The notes under the pieces were generated by a model, which was not told where the DNA came from, ran no database searches, and saw only the letters and a list, made by a program, of their open reading frames with translations. From a virus: 64,000 bases of DNA. The position numbers and the translations under genes were made by a program. The stretch spans positions 1-64,000 of the IMG/VR virus record IMGVR_UViG_3300034101_003081, one strand, 5' to 3'. Positions 15,402 through 24,625 of this stretch are shown in pieces; position 1 is the stretch's first letter, and every line of letters begins with the position of its first letter.

Positions 15402-16328
15402 CTATGCGCCAACCTGGGAGACCCTCTTCCTCGCCAACTCCACGTACTCAGCGTTGAGTTCGATGCCCATGCCGTCGCGGCCTAGAGCCTTGGCGACGGC
15501 CAGCGTCGTGCCGCTTCCGGCGAACGGGTCCAGCACGACACACGGAGAGACGGACGCATTGCACTGACACGCCGGGCTCCAGCCGATGGTCTTGGTCTCG
15601 ACGCCGGCCACCGTGTTGGCACACGAGTTTCCCGTGCCCCTCTCGCCCGTTCGCTTCACGTACTGGTTGGGCCGCTTGCGGGCGATCTTCCGCTTCTCGA
15701 TCTGACGCTCGTGCGGAGCCCCGCAGGCCGAGCAGGCTCCGTACTCGCTCGTTCCAGCCTGGATGCAGAGTTCCGCCAGGGCCGTCGGCATCGTGGCGAA
15801 GTGAGCCCCGGCGTACGGCGTCGAAGCGATCCGCCAGACGCTGCGGCGGTTCTTGCCAGTCGGCGACGAGTCGGACTCTTCCTTGATCGCCTCGGCGTCG
15901 TAGAAGTAGTCGCGAGACTTGGTGAACATGAACACGTACTCGTGGGCCCGCGTGCAGCGGTCAGAGACGCTCTCGGGCATCGGGGAGGGCTTGGCCCACA
16001 CGATGTCCTGGCGAAGCATCCAGCCGTCTGACTGGAGCGAGCGGGCGACCATCCACGGGAGGCCGAGCAGTTCGCCGTTCTCGTAGACGTCACCGAGATT
16101 CAGCCACAGCGTGCCGTCGTCGCGAAGCACCCGCTTGACTTCGTGGAACACTGCCACGAGGTCCGCGATGTACTCGCCGCCTTTGAGTCCGATCTCCTGC
16201 GGCTTGAGCGGGTCGGCCTCGCCCAGGTACGACCGCTGGGCGTAGTACGGCGGGCTCGTGACAACGCAATGGACGCTTGCGTCGTCCATGCTGCGGAGAA
16301 CCGTCGTGGCGTCGCCGTGGAGAATCAT
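15402..16328 (-). CDS. DNA methyltransferase (N4-cytosine/N6-adenine type)
   Basis: A 308-residue SAM-dependent DNA methyltransferase of the class with motif IV first: TSPPYY at residues 24-29, then LNLGDVYENG, and motif I DPFAGSGTT near residue 267. An insert at ~165-245 has four Cys (CSACGAPH ... PACQC) that may bind zinc. The SPPY motif slightly favours N4-cytosine. I chose ATG 16328 because a hairpin with a T tract lies at 16357-16392, inside the longer in-frame version. No restriction enzyme is adjacent, so protection from host restriction is the likely role. Confidence 0.85.
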   Translation of the reverse strand: MILHGDATTVLRSMDDASVHCVVTSPPYYAQRSYLGEADPLKPQEIGLKGGEYIADLVAVFHEVKRVLRDDGTLWLNLGDVYENGELLGLPWMVARSLQSDGWMLRQDIVWAKPSPMPESVSDRCTRAHEYVFMFTKSRDYFYDAEAIKEESDSSPTGKNRRSVWRIASTPYAGAHFATMPTALAELCIQAGTSEYGACSACGAPHERQIEKRKIARKRPNQYVKRTGERGTGNSCANTVAGVETKTIGWSPACQCNASVSPCVVLDPFAGSGTTLAVAKALGRDGMGIELNAEYVELARKRVSQVGA

Positions 16329-16349
16329 GCTTCGATTCGATCCGTCGAT

Positions 16350-16392
16350 GTCAAAACGTCGCGGGGCGGCTCGCACAACCAGCCCCGCGACG
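16350..16392 (-). terminator. Intrinsic terminator before the methyltransferase
   Basis: Perfect 11-bp stem CGTCGCGGGGC/GCCCCGCGACG (16357-16367 with 16382-16392) followed on the coding strand by TTTTGAC. It should reduce read-through from 16441-16929 into the methyltransferase. Confidence 0.6.
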
Positions 16393-16440
16393 CTCGGAGT
16401 CGCCATCCAATGGCGTGCGTAGCGTATCCGTACAACCCGA

Positions 16441-16929
16441 TCAGTCAATCTTTTTTTTCGACAGCCACTCGGCGGCTGCCTCGGCCACGACCGTCCGCTT
16501 CGCCATCTTCACAAGATCGCGAACGTACCACTCATTGCCAGAGTTCCAGACTTCGTCGAACGTCTTGCCAGCGAATCGTCCCTCGCGAAGTACGAACTGC
16601 CTGGCAGACTTGTCCGCCTCGTCGAGCAGGCCAGGGATGGGATTAATGAGCCAGGTCGTCATACACCACCACCCGCACATGACTTTCCACTTGGGCTCGC
16701 CGTCGATCTTCAAGACTTCGACGAGGTCGACGACTTGCAGGCCGCACGTCTCGCACGAGACGTGGCCCTCGATCGAGAGCATGAACCCAACAGGCGGCGA
16801 CGGCGGCGGCTCCCATGCCTTCGGCTGCGGGTGTTCTTCCGCCTGCTTCTTGCGGCTGGCCTTCTTTTTCTTGCCGTCCTCGTCCTGCGTGGGAGCGATC
16901 TCGAACAGCAGGCTATTTTTTGCGGTCAT
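16441..16929 (-). CDS. Phage protein with ExoX-like C-terminus
   Basis: A 162-residue protein: a Lys-rich start, a zinc-ribbon-like part (CETCG ... CGWWC) and a C-terminal FAGKTFDEVWNSGNEWYVRDLV segment similar to the small C-terminal domain of exodeoxyribonuclease X. There is no nuclease domain, so it may be a DNA-binding helper. It overlaps the protease gene by 17 bp. Confidence 0.6.
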   Translation of the reverse strand: MTAKNSLLFEIAPTQDEDGKKKKASRKKQAEEHPQPKAWEPPPSPPVGFMLSIEGHVSCETCGLQVVDLVEVLKIDGEPKWKVMCGWWCMTTWLINPIPGLLDEADKSARQFVLREGRFAGKTFDEVWNSGNEWYVRDLVKMAKRTVVAEAAAEWLSKKKID

Positions 16930-17674
16930 TGAGAACCCCTTCGATCCACTCTTTGTAGTGACTGATTCGCGCGTGGGCAGACTCTTCCCCCATTTTTGCC
17001 CTTGGGCTGCGGCCCTCGACCATCAGGAACGAATTGATGCCAGCCAGTTCGTTTCCGAGAAACAGTCCGCCGCCTGAGTCGCCTGGGGAAATTAAGAACT
17101 CAAGTTCTGTCCTGCGATGCGAGCCAACGGAGCAGATCAGCAGGTCTCGCTCGGCGCGGTCGATGACGTTGCTGCCGGCCCGCTTCTTGCCGTCAAAGTC
17201 TGCGGCCCCCGTGTGGAACGTGCCGTTCATTCCGTACCCGGCAATGCTTGCGACGCGGCCTGGTTCATCCTTGAGCCCGTGCAGAGGAGGGTAGAAGTCC
17301 AGCGAGAAAGGCTTCTCGACCTTGCCGACTGCCAGGTCTCCCTCGCTGCGTGCTTTCTGGCCGAAGTCAGGATGCGAGACAATCTCGGCGATCTCGTGCT
17401 TCGATCCGTCGTCGCACAACACGAAACAGTCAACGCATCCATCCACGACGTGAGCGGACGTGATTACGAATCTCGGCGAAACAATCACGCAACTGGCCGT
17501 CTGCTCGTTTCCAGTTTTGGCATTGCGGCACACGAGTTTGGCGACGCACTTGAACTTTTCACCGTACTCGCGGTGCCGCTCGTCGTCTTTGCGGGGGTCG
17601 ATCGTTCCGGCGATCGCGGCAATTGCAACGACGACCATGGAAACGGCAACGAGTTTTAGGCGGGCAAGTTTCAC
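16913..17674 (-). CDS. Exported trypsin-like serine protease
   Basis: A 253-residue protein. Residues 6-24 are hydrophobic (signal or anchor). The catalytic triad is visible: His75 in ITSAHVVDGC, Asp113 in SEGDLAVGKVE and Ser200 in ISPGDSGGGLF. Cys pairs near 43/49 and 80/83 may form disulfides. The GTG start at 17674 overlaps the helicase stop (GTGA). It lies in the replication operon, so it is expressed with replication genes; an envelope or superinfection role is possible. Confidence 0.85.
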   Translation of the reverse strand: MKLARLKLVAVSMVVVAIAAIAGTIDPRKDDERHREYGEKFKCVAKLVCRNAKTGNEQTASCVIVSPRFVITSAHVVDGCVDCFVLCDDGSKHEIAEIVSHPDFGQKARSEGDLAVGKVEKPFSLDFYPPLHGLKDEPGRVASIAGYGMNGTFHTGAADFDGKKRAGSNVIDRAERDLLICSVGSHRRTELEFLISPGDSGGGLFLGNELAGINSFLMVEGRSPRAKMGEESAHARISHYKEWIEGVLNDRKK

Positions 17675-19338
17675 AGCGGCAACTCCATTCGGTAGCGATA
17701 TCCGTCGTCGACGAACATGAAGTCTTTCTTGGCCCTGGTGACTGCCACGTAAGCCACGCGGCACTCTTCGTCGTGCAGGTCAGACAGGGCGTTGCGAGAC
17801 CGCTCGACGCTCGGGCTCGTGATCGACGACAGGATCACCGTGTCGGCCTCTAGCCCCTTCGCGCCGTGGATCGTCGAGAGACGGATCGGAGGGTTTGAGG
17901 CAACTTCTTCGCCGTAGCGAGTTGCCGTATCCAGCCAAGTCTTCGCTCGATCAGAGGACTTCGGCTCAATCGCGAGATGCCACCGCCCCTGCGAGATCAG
18001 CGACGCCAGGGCAGGCGTGACGCCGATCAGTTCGTAGTCGTCTGGAGTGGGACGAATCAGGTCAATGTGCGACATCTTTCCGGACTTCCACGCTGTCTTG
18101 ATGCCGCGAGCGAGCAGTTCGCCGTAGTCGCCACTCTTCACGGCGATCGCCTGGACGGCATTCGCCCAGTCGTCGCCCGAGATCGTGCGGCCGTGCTGGA
18201 GCCCCCACAGGGCAGCGTATCCAGACAATGCCGAAGAGCCTGAAGACTTGTCGATCCACAGGTACGGCATGCCTTTGGCTTGGAGGATCGACTCGTACTC
18301 TTCGAGGGAGTAGGCGCAGCGGCCCAGAATGAGGGCCGACGTGTTGGCAGACAGGCGAGACAGGGCCTCTTCGGCACTGCCGACGCGACTTACGGAGCCG
18401 TCGTGGCCTGCGTGCTGGATTTGCCGATCCCGGTATCCCTTCGTCATCTGCCGCAGGCAGGCCTCCCCCAGGGCCAGCACCTGCCGCGGGCAGCGGTACG
18501 ACCGTTGCATGGTCGACTCGGTGGCCTCCCAGGACATGAAATGCGTGTAGTCGCCGCCGGCGAAACTGTGGATGGACTGGTACGGATCGCCACACAGCCA
18601 GATTCGCTCGATCGACGGGCTGGCAGCGAGCCGCTTGCAGACCATGTCGACGAGAGTCGACGAGTCCTGAGCCTCGTCGATCGCCAGAACACGAAGCCCC
18701 TCTGGCACGTCTCCTTCTGGCTCGGCCTTGTACGGCCCGTCCACCGTGTAGCGGACGCCTGCGAACTTGGCGATCACGTCCGTGAAGTCGAGCCTGCCCT
18801 GCATCTTCTTGGCGTTCTCGTACTTCTCGATCGTCCGACGGGCGTCGGCGAGCGTCGGCGTCTCCTCGCCGCACAAATCCCAGCGAGCCAGAATCGCCTG
18901 GACGCTCGTCATCTTGCTCCGGGCCAGTTCCCAGGCTTTCAGGGCCTGCGGGATCGCCCTGTCGTCTCCTTCGCCGGAGATGTACTGCCTCTCCCCTCGA
19001 CCGTCGATCCTCGTGCTGATCACGCCCCCAACGGCGTCCGAGACGAACTCGTCGCCGTCGCGGCCCTGGATCAGTTGGCCGTCGGCCACGCTGATCTGCC
19101 GGTACGCGATCGCGTGAGCCGTCCGGAACCATCCGTGGCTCGTCAGGGCATCGACGCCGACGTTCCACTCGGCGGCGGCCCTCGCCGCGATCTCGGCCCT
19201 GCCGGCCCTGGTGAACGTGCAGAAGCCGATCTCGTGGACGCCCAGGCCCAGTTCCCGCTTGGCCTGGGAGAGCCGATCGAGGATCAGCCTCGTCTTCCCG
19301 GTGCCAGCCCCGCCAATCGCCCGCTCTACCATTGCCAT
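17671..19338 (-). CDS. UvrD/Rep-like superfamily 1 DNA helicase
   Basis: A 555-residue helicase. Motifs in order: Walker A GGAGTGKT (9-16), TFTRAGRAE, DEAQD, GDPYQSIHSFAGG, YRCPRQV, STIHGAKGLEAD and VAVTRAKKDF. It is shorter than UvrD and lacks the full 1B/2B insertions, as is common in phage versions. It probably unwinds DNA at the fork or in recombination. ATG 19338 follows GGAGGG. Confidence 0.9.
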   Translation of the reverse strand: MAMVERAIGGAGTGKTRLILDRLSQAKRELGLGVHEIGFCTFTRAGRAEIAARAAAEWNVGVDALTSHGWFRTAHAIAYRQISVADGQLIQGRDGDEFVSDAVGGVISTRIDGRGERQYISGEGDDRAIPQALKAWELARSKMTSVQAILARWDLCGEETPTLADARRTIEKYENAKKMQGRLDFTDVIAKFAGVRYTVDGPYKAEPEGDVPEGLRVLAIDEAQDSSTLVDMVCKRLAASPSIERIWLCGDPYQSIHSFAGGDYTHFMSWEATESTMQRSYRCPRQVLALGEACLRQMTKGYRDRQIQHAGHDGSVSRVGSAEEALSRLSANTSALILGRCAYSLEEYESILQAKGMPYLWIDKSSGSSALSGYAALWGLQHGRTISGDDWANAVQAIAVKSGDYGELLARGIKTAWKSGKMSHIDLIRPTPDDYELIGVTPALASLISQGRWHLAIEPKSSDRAKTWLDTATRYGEEVASNPPIRLSTIHGAKGLEADTVILSSITSPSVERSRNALSDLHDEECRVAYVAVTRAKKDFMFVDDGYRYRMELPL

Positions 19339-19495
19339 GCTCTTTCCCTCCGTGGATGAATGAGACCCAGAAACCGCTCAAGTACCGTCCAAGTTCTTGT
19401 CTATATAGGAGTCAAAAGCCATTACCATATAAGGACTTACTCCCGTTTTTGACTTGTAGACTTAGACTTTTACTTTCATAGTCCTAATTATTTCC
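19339..19495 (-). other. AT-rich intergenic region with inverted repeats; candidate origin
   Basis: The only markedly AT-rich stretch of the replication region. It has inverted pairs CTATATAGG (19401-19409)/CCTATATAG (19495-19503) and AGTCAAAA (19410-19417)/TTTTGACT (19447-19454). It lies between a primase-polymerase and a helicase gene. It could be a replication origin or a regulated leader for the helicase; no protein is encoded. Confidence 0.4.
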
Positions 19496-21115
19496 CTATA
19501 TAGACCCAGAAAGACGTTCGAGGGCCGCCAGATGATGGTCGCGAAGGATGAACCATCGCGACGAACCGCCGTCGAACCGCTTCGCGTCGGTCTCGAAATC
19601 CATCTCGTTGACCTCTTCCAGCACCATCCGCTTCAGGGCGCGGGTGATCTTCTGCCCAGGCTGCGGGAGGCCCCTCTTACGCCACGCGGCGTATACGGCC
19701 TCGTTCCATTTGAGCCAGAGGCCCCACTTGTCCTTCTTCTTGTCGTAAATCCACTTCGGCACTCCGGAGTGGTTCGGGAGCCTGTCGCTCTCGCTCTCGC
19801 CGCCCTCGGTCTTGGCGAACCCAAATCGGAGGTACTGGTGAAGAATCTGCGCGTGGTTGACCGCTTCGTTGGCCTCGATCGGCGGGATTTCACGATCCGC
19901 GTCGTCGAACAGTTTGCATTTCAGCCCGCGAATCGTCCGCCAGCCTCCGTCCTCGTTCCGGAGGTTCTCTCCGTCCCAGGTCTTCGACCAGCGGGCCGGG
20001 TTCGGATCAAGCACGTCGACGCTCTTCGTGGCCTCCAGAATCGCCACGGCGACGTCTCGCGACCTCGTGATCTCATCAGCGTCGAGCAGGACTGTCACGC
20101 TCCTCTTCTGATTGCTGGGCGACGGGACGTGGAGTTTGTACTCCGGCGGATCGCTCTCGACGATCGTGAGCCGCCACGACCCAGGCTCCCAGCACCCGTC
20201 CTCGTGGTTCCACGCGAGGCCGTATCGCTCGAACGGCCGCTTGGACTTCCGCTCGATCTGCTTCTGCTGGTAGTGGAGGAACTGGTCTTTCGCGATCTTC
20301 ACGACCTCGTCCTGGCTCTTCGGCGGCTGACACCTCGCGGCGTTCGCCCCTTCGAGCAGGGTAGCGACCATCTTGAGGTTGGCCGTCGTGTATTCACCGA
20401 CGCGAGCGCACAGCCAACTGGCCGCCCCGACCAAGAACGCATGCCGCCCGCCCTCTTTGACTGCCTCGTCTCCTCCGAGAGTCTCGCGGGCTTGGGCCAC
20501 AAGGCCAGAGCCCTTGCGTTTCGACGAATCGAGGATCGCAGCCATGAAGGCGTCCGGCAGCACGGCTGGATTGCAATCGTCTGGAGACTTGCCAGGCAGC
20601 CACTGGTACTGCTTGCCACTTTTGTGCCACGACGGCGGAATCACCGACTGGCTGGCGGCATCCCCGCCGCCGATGCGGACCTCCAGGCCCTCGACCTTGA
20701 CTACACCCGCGTCAGGCAGGCCAGGCGAGTACTGAAAAATCCGATGCTCGCCACGTCCGCTGGAGTACGTGGGCGTGTCGATCGTGTCCAGGCCGAACCG
20801 TTTCAGGACTTGCTCGGCCTCCGGTGAGTCGAACTCGACGTCGATCACGCCCGAAGAGGCTCCGAGCCTGACGCCAAAGTTCGAGCGGGTGTGTTCCTCG
20901 ACGTCTTCGAGCCATGACCAGATTTGCGACTCGTCGTCGGTGGCTCGATCCGGCCAGCCGCTGCCACCGTGCGGATGCTTGCCGGGCGTCGGGCATTCAG
21001 GGCGGCCACAAGTGCAGGTGAAGTTGTCACGCACGCCCCACAGTCGAACGATCTTCCAGCCCCTAGCAGCGAGCGACGAGACTTCTGAAAAAATACGATC
21101 AGCGTTGTAGTTCAC
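19496..21115 (-). CDS. Primase-polymerase (Prim-Pol, AEP type)
   Basis: A 539-residue protein. The first ~190 residues match the bifunctional primase/polymerase fold: CTCGRPECPTPGKHPHG, TRSNFGVRLGASSGVIDVEFD (metal ligand) and TYSSGRGEHRIF. The C-terminal third may be a winged-helix or DNA-binding region ending in WFILRDHHLAALERLSG. A classic SF3 helicase motif is not seen, so unwinding must come from the neighbours. It starts at GTG 21115 after GGAGGG. Confidence 0.8.
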   Translation of the reverse strand: MNYNADRIFSEVSSLAARGWKIVRLWGVRDNFTCTCGRPECPTPGKHPHGGSGWPDRATDDESQIWSWLEDVEEHTRSNFGVRLGASSGVIDVEFDSPEAEQVLKRFGLDTIDTPTYSSGRGEHRIFQYSPGLPDAGVVKVEGLEVRIGGGDAASQSVIPPSWHKSGKQYQWLPGKSPDDCNPAVLPDAFMAAILDSSKRKGSGLVAQARETLGGDEAVKEGGRHAFLVGAASWLCARVGEYTTANLKMVATLLEGANAARCQPPKSQDEVVKIAKDQFLHYQQKQIERKSKRPFERYGLAWNHEDGCWEPGSWRLTIVESDPPEYKLHVPSPSNQKRSVTVLLDADEITRSRDVAVAILEATKSVDVLDPNPARWSKTWDGENLRNEDGGWRTIRGLKCKLFDDADREIPPIEANEAVNHAQILHQYLRFGFAKTEGGESESDRLPNHSGVPKWIYDKKKDKWGLWLKWNEAVYAAWRKRGLPQPGQKITRALKRMVLEEVNEMDFETDAKRFDGGSSRWFILRDHHLAALERLSGSI

Positions 21116-21138
21116 GATAGAACCCTCCGTGGTTGGAA

Positions 21139-21210
21139 TGAAAAAATGAAAAAACGAAGAAGCGGCCCCCTCGCCGTGTCGCTTTTTGACGGCGTATGCA
21201 CGGCGAGGGG
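21139..21210 (-). terminator. Terminator-like hairpin before the primase gene
   Basis: Perfect 12-bp stem CCCCTCGCCGTG/CACGGCGAGGGG (21167-21178 with 21199-21210) followed on the coding strand by a T-rich run (CTTCTTCGTTTTTTC). A second small stem CGCGGG/CCCGCG lies just upstream. It may limit primase expression. Confidence 0.65.
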
Positions 21211-21246
21211 TTCGCGGGGAAAGGAGAAAAACCCGCGCCGCCTAGA

Positions 21247-22053
21247 TCAGAAGGGGACTTCGCTCGCCTCGTCCGCAGACAAGACGCTCGACTGAGCCCG
21301 CGAGACGCGGTCCTCAATCGGTGGACACACGATGTTGGTCATCGTGTCCGTGAACCGCCCCTTGGCGAGCATGCCGGTCTGCTCGTCGACGGAGCCAATG
21401 GACTTGGCGACGAGGACGGCGTAGTCCGCCCTCGCTCCCTTCCGCTTCTCCAGGGTCAGTTCCACGATCGCTCGGAAGTGGAACAGGCCCTCGGCCGTGA
21501 TGCCACGCAGGAGATCGTCGACGGCCCGCAGGCTCGTCGAACTCACTCGCACGAACACCGGCTGATTGTCCTCCTCGCGGAGAACACCCAGCACGCGACT
21601 GCTCTTGGCGCGGGGCGGCTTGGCGCCCTTGCCCTGGCCCTGCCACTGGCAGTACGGAATCTTCTTCCAGTCGTAGGTGCCGTCGGCACGCTTGGCCGCC
21701 TCGATCACGTTCGGATCGAGGTCGCCGTAGTCGCTGCCGATCTTGTGGCCAGTCACGCCGTCGAGCGAAACGAGCAGAGGCCTGCTGCCGCTCGCGGCGT
21801 CAACGTGCGGCCACAAGACTTGCTCAGTCTTGGAGACGACGACGAGCAAGCCCGTGATCGCCTTCTCGCTGAACTCAGCCCCGGCCTTGTTCGACCACGA
21901 CCATCGAGTCGCGCCGCCAGTGGGGATTTTCACCCACGTCAGGTCGCTACTGCGAAGAGCCGCGCCGCCGAGATTGGCTTCGAGAAGGGCCGCCGCGGCG
22001 TTTCCTTCTTCGAGGGCACGGAAAGAACCCACAACTGCCAGATCGTTGCTCAT
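21247..22053 (-). CDS. SSB-like replication protein with acidic PF tail
   Basis: A 268-residue protein of no clear family. It ends ADEASEVPF, like the acidic tip ending in PF by which bacterial SSB proteins recruit partners. The body mixes beta strands and Lys/Arg-rich loops (VLGVLREEDNQPVFVRVSS). It sits between the RecE-like exonuclease and the primase, the usual place for a phage SSB or annealing protein. Start ATG 22053 with CAAGGAGG. The function is inferred from tail and context. Confidence 0.6.
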   Translation of the reverse strand: MSNDLAVVGSFRALEEGNAAAALLEANLGGAALRSSDLTWVKIPTGGATRWSWSNKAGAEFSEKAITGLLVVVSKTEQVLWPHVDAASGSRPLLVSLDGVTGHKIGSDYGDLDPNVIEAAKRADGTYDWKKIPYCQWQGQGKGAKPPRAKSSRVLGVLREEDNQPVFVRVSSTSLRAVDDLLRGITAEGLFHFRAIVELTLEKRKGARADYAVLVAKSIGSVDEQTGMLAKGRFTDTMTNIVCPPIEDRVSRAQSSVLSADEASEVPF

Positions 22054-22087
22054 TTTTGAGCCTCCTTGGGGAATCGTATCCAGACAA

Positions 22088-22936
22088 CTAAAACACCAAC
22101 TCTTGCACGGCGTGATACGAAGCGGGCACGTACGAGCCCGTTTCGCGTCGGGTGCGGATCGCATTGAGCGTCCGCGTGATTTCGTCGGCCGCCCTCGCCA
22201 TGGCATCGCCCGGCAGCGTCACGACCTTGACGTTGAACGGCGCGAAGGTCTGCACGACGATGAACTTGAAGTCGAACGGCTCGAAGCCAGCCACGCGGGC
22301 AGCGTCGGCATACCAGACAGCCTGCCAGTCGTAGCCGAATCTCCGGAACGAGAACTTCAAGTCTCGCCAGTCGCTGCTCGTGGTCTTGAGATCGAACCAC
22401 TCTCGCGGCGTGACGCCGTCAGCGCGGGCTTTTCGAGCGTGTCCTTCCGCGTCCGTCCAGAACACGCTGTACTGCGAGTGCCTCGCGGCTTCGACGAGCA
22501 ACCTCGCGGCGTCATGCTCACGGATCGCGTCGATGATTTCCTGCACCTTCGCGTAGTCCGTGGCGTTACACTCGCAGAAGCCGGAGGGCAGGGTGGATTT
22601 CCATTCTTGGTAGGCCTTGCCTCGACGGGAGCCGTCCGATGCCAGGACGCTATCTGGCGGCACGGCGACTTGCGATCGCCAGTCCATGCCGCGAATCTCA
22701 GCGCCGCAAGCCACGTCCACGAGCGTGCCGAAGCCCGTGCTGGCATTGCCCCCGAAGAGCGTGCCGCCGCGCTCGGCGTACTGCTGCGACCGTCCGCCCA
22801 TCTCGTCGTCGGCGTAACGGTGCGCCGTCGAGCGGCTGATGTGGTTCTTCTCGGCGTGGTAGACCTCGTTCGGCATGTCCACGTCAATGAACGGCCCGCT
22901 CTTCGTGTCGATTACCGTGTCCGTACTAACAGTCAT
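22088..22936 (-). CDS. RecE/RecB-like PD-(D/E)xK exonuclease
   Basis: A 282-residue protein. HISRSTAHRYADDEMGG, FGTLVDVACG and ADGVTPREWFDLKTTSSDW give the core of DUF3799/RecE-type exonucleases, in which D-x-K metal residues occur in FDLKTT, and then YDWQAVWYADAA. It should degrade double-stranded DNA ends for recombination. Start ATG 22936 overlaps the helicase stop (ATGA). Confidence 0.8.
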   Translation of the reverse strand: MTVSTDTVIDTKSGPFIDVDMPNEVYHAEKNHISRSTAHRYADDEMGGRSQQYAERGGTLFGGNASTGFGTLVDVACGAEIRGMDWRSQVAVPPDSVLASDGSRRGKAYQEWKSTLPSGFCECNATDYAKVQEIIDAIREHDAARLLVEAARHSQYSVFWTDAEGHARKARADGVTPREWFDLKTTSSDWRDLKFSFRRFGYDWQAVWYADAARVAGFEPFDFKFIVVQTFAPFNVKVVTLPGDAMARAADEITRTLNAIRTRRETGSYVPASYHAVQELVF

Positions 22937-24294
22937 GCGGGAACCCTCCGTGTGAGACGCGAGTACACAGACTCGGCGACGTCCTTTTTGTCTTGCAATG
23001 CCCGGTAGATCGCCTCGTCGACCGTGTTCTCGGCGACAAGGTGATAGAACCGGCACGGCCGAGTTTGGCCCGGCCGCCGGATTCGTGCCGTCGACTGCTC
23101 GAAGTCACCGAGCGAATGCGACAGCGAGTAGTACAGGCAGTAGCAAGACCTCGTCATGTCAACGCCGACTCCTCCGGCCTGCTGCTGCACTACCAGGGCA
23201 GTTGTATCGCCACGCTGCCATTGGTCAAGAGATTTTTCTCGGCCTGAAAGTTCCGACGACGAGCGGCCCAGTTCTCGTAGCACGTCGCGGCACGCATCGA
23301 GGTCAGAGACGAACTTGCAGAAGATGACGACGGGCTCGTTCGCCGGCAGGCACTCCAGCCACTCTCGCAGTGCTTCTCGCTTGGGATTCTTCGACGAGAC
23401 GGGCACAAGTTGCCCTTCGCTTGTCACGGCGAAGCCGCTCGTGGCCTGCTGGAGTTTGCCAACGACGACAAGTTTGTTTGCCGCCGTCACTGTCTCGCCC
23501 GTGTCCAGCGTGGCGACCATCTCGTCTTCGATGGCTTCGTAGTATTTTCTCGCGTCTACAGGCAAAGAGACGACGATGTCTGTGTGAATAGACTCTGGGA
23601 GCGTCAAGACTTGATCAGACGTGACTCGGTAGACATGCGGATCAAGTCTCTTGCTCAGGGCCTGGATGGCCTCGGGCTTGAAGTCAATAACCCAGGCAGG
23701 ATGACGGGGGTGTGTGTTCGCGATTCGCGACCGGAACGCTGTATACGAGCCACCGAGAATCTCGGGGTCCAGAAAACGGAACTGAGCCCACCAGTCCAGC
23801 GGCGAGTTTGGGCATGGCGTCCCAGACATGCAGATACGTTTCGCGTTCTTGTGCCTGGCAGCAAGTTTCGCCAGCCACCGCGACCGCTTTCCAGACGGGC
23901 TCTTCACAAGATGCGACTCGTCAAGAACGATGGCGTCCCACTTCACAGCCTCGATCTGCTTGCCGAGTTCGCCTCGCCAGACGGCGTCGTAGTTGGCGAC
24001 CACGACGAACCGATTGTCTCGGGCCGCAACCTTCTCGACGGCCTTCGCCCTTGCCTTCGACGAGCCGTCGACGACGAGGCACGTCTCGCGGTTCGAGTCC
24101 CACAGTCCGATCTGCTTGACCCAGGCCGGCCCAACGGCGATCGGGCAGCAGACCAGCACTCGCTGGCAGGCCCGAAGGGCGATCAAGCACGCGCCGGTTT
24201 TGCCGGTGCCCATGTCACCGTTCAGGTACGCCGCAAGTCGCTGGCTAATCCAGTCGGCTTCGTCGAGTTGATGCTGCCACGGCTCAATCGGCAT
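22933..24294 (-). CDS. SNF2-family DNA helicase/translocase
   Basis: A 453-residue superfamily 2 protein. Walker A GDMGTGKT (26-33), DESH box at 124-128, MSGTPCPNSPLD motif III, and late QQQAGGVGVDMTRS and QSTARIRRPGQ (motifs V/VI). It looks like the phage version of SNF2 helicases found near RecE/annealing genes. ATG 24294 with GGGAGG at 9 bases. Confidence 0.9.
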   Translation of the reverse strand: MPIEPWQHQLDEADWISQRLAAYLNGDMGTGKTGACLIALRACQRVLVCCPIAVGPAWVKQIGLWDSNRETCLVVDGSSKARAKAVEKVAARDNRFVVVANYDAVWRGELGKQIEAVKWDAIVLDESHLVKSPSGKRSRWLAKLAARHKNAKRICMSGTPCPNSPLDWWAQFRFLDPEILGGSYTAFRSRIANTHPRHPAWVIDFKPEAIQALSKRLDPHVYRVTSDQVLTLPESIHTDIVVSLPVDARKYYEAIEDEMVATLDTGETVTAANKLVVVGKLQQATSGFAVTSEGQLVPVSSKNPKREALREWLECLPANEPVVIFCKFVSDLDACRDVLRELGRSSSELSGREKSLDQWQRGDTTALVVQQQAGGVGVDMTRSCYCLYYSLSHSLGDFEQSTARIRRPGQTRPCRFYHLVAENTVDEAIYRALQDKKDVAESVYSRLTRRVPA

Positions 24295-24625
24295 CGTAGA
24301 CATCCTCCCAGTACACGTCGATCGCCAGTTCTTCCTGCTGGCACTTCTCAAACTCTTTGGCGTCGCCGATGGTGGCCCAGCACTCGGCGGCGTCCTGCCA
24401 CGAAGCGGCAGCCATGGCGCCGAGCCCAGCCTTGCGGTAGTAGTTCGCCGATCGCTCGTAGTTGCGAGCCGCGCGGCGGTGCTGCCGGAAATGCTTGGGG
24501 GTCAACGGAAGACCGCCGCCGCTGTCTTCGAGATCGTCGGCTGCCTCGCTGATCAGTCGATCTGCCGTCGCGATCCACGACTGCCGATGCTTCGCGAACG
24601 GCCAGGAAAACTTGTTCTTGTCCAT
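24284..24625 (-). CDS. Small helical protein
   Basis: A 113-residue protein, all-helical and rich in Ala, Asp and Glu (AARNYERSANYYRKAGLGAMA). It overlaps the helicase gene start by 11 bp. Start ATG 24625 after AGGAGC. No family is recognised. Confidence 0.6.
   Translation of the reverse strand: MDKNKFSWPFAKHRQSWIATADRLISEAADDLEDSGGGLPLTPKHFRQHRRAARNYERSANYYRKAGLGAMAAASWQDAAECWATIGDAKEFEKCQQEELAIDVYWEDVYDAD

Noticed and set aside
15402-16448. Longer methyltransferase starting at 16448 or 16406
   Set aside because: It would translate through a perfect hairpin followed by TTTT; ATG 16328 begins right before the conserved part.
18280-19359. Long + strand frame opposite the UvrD-like helicase (359 aa)
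   Set aside because: GC-rich codon shadow; the minus strand shows all helicase motifs.
19532-20827. 431-residue + strand frame opposite the primase
   Set aside because: Arg/Leu-rich shadow with no motif.
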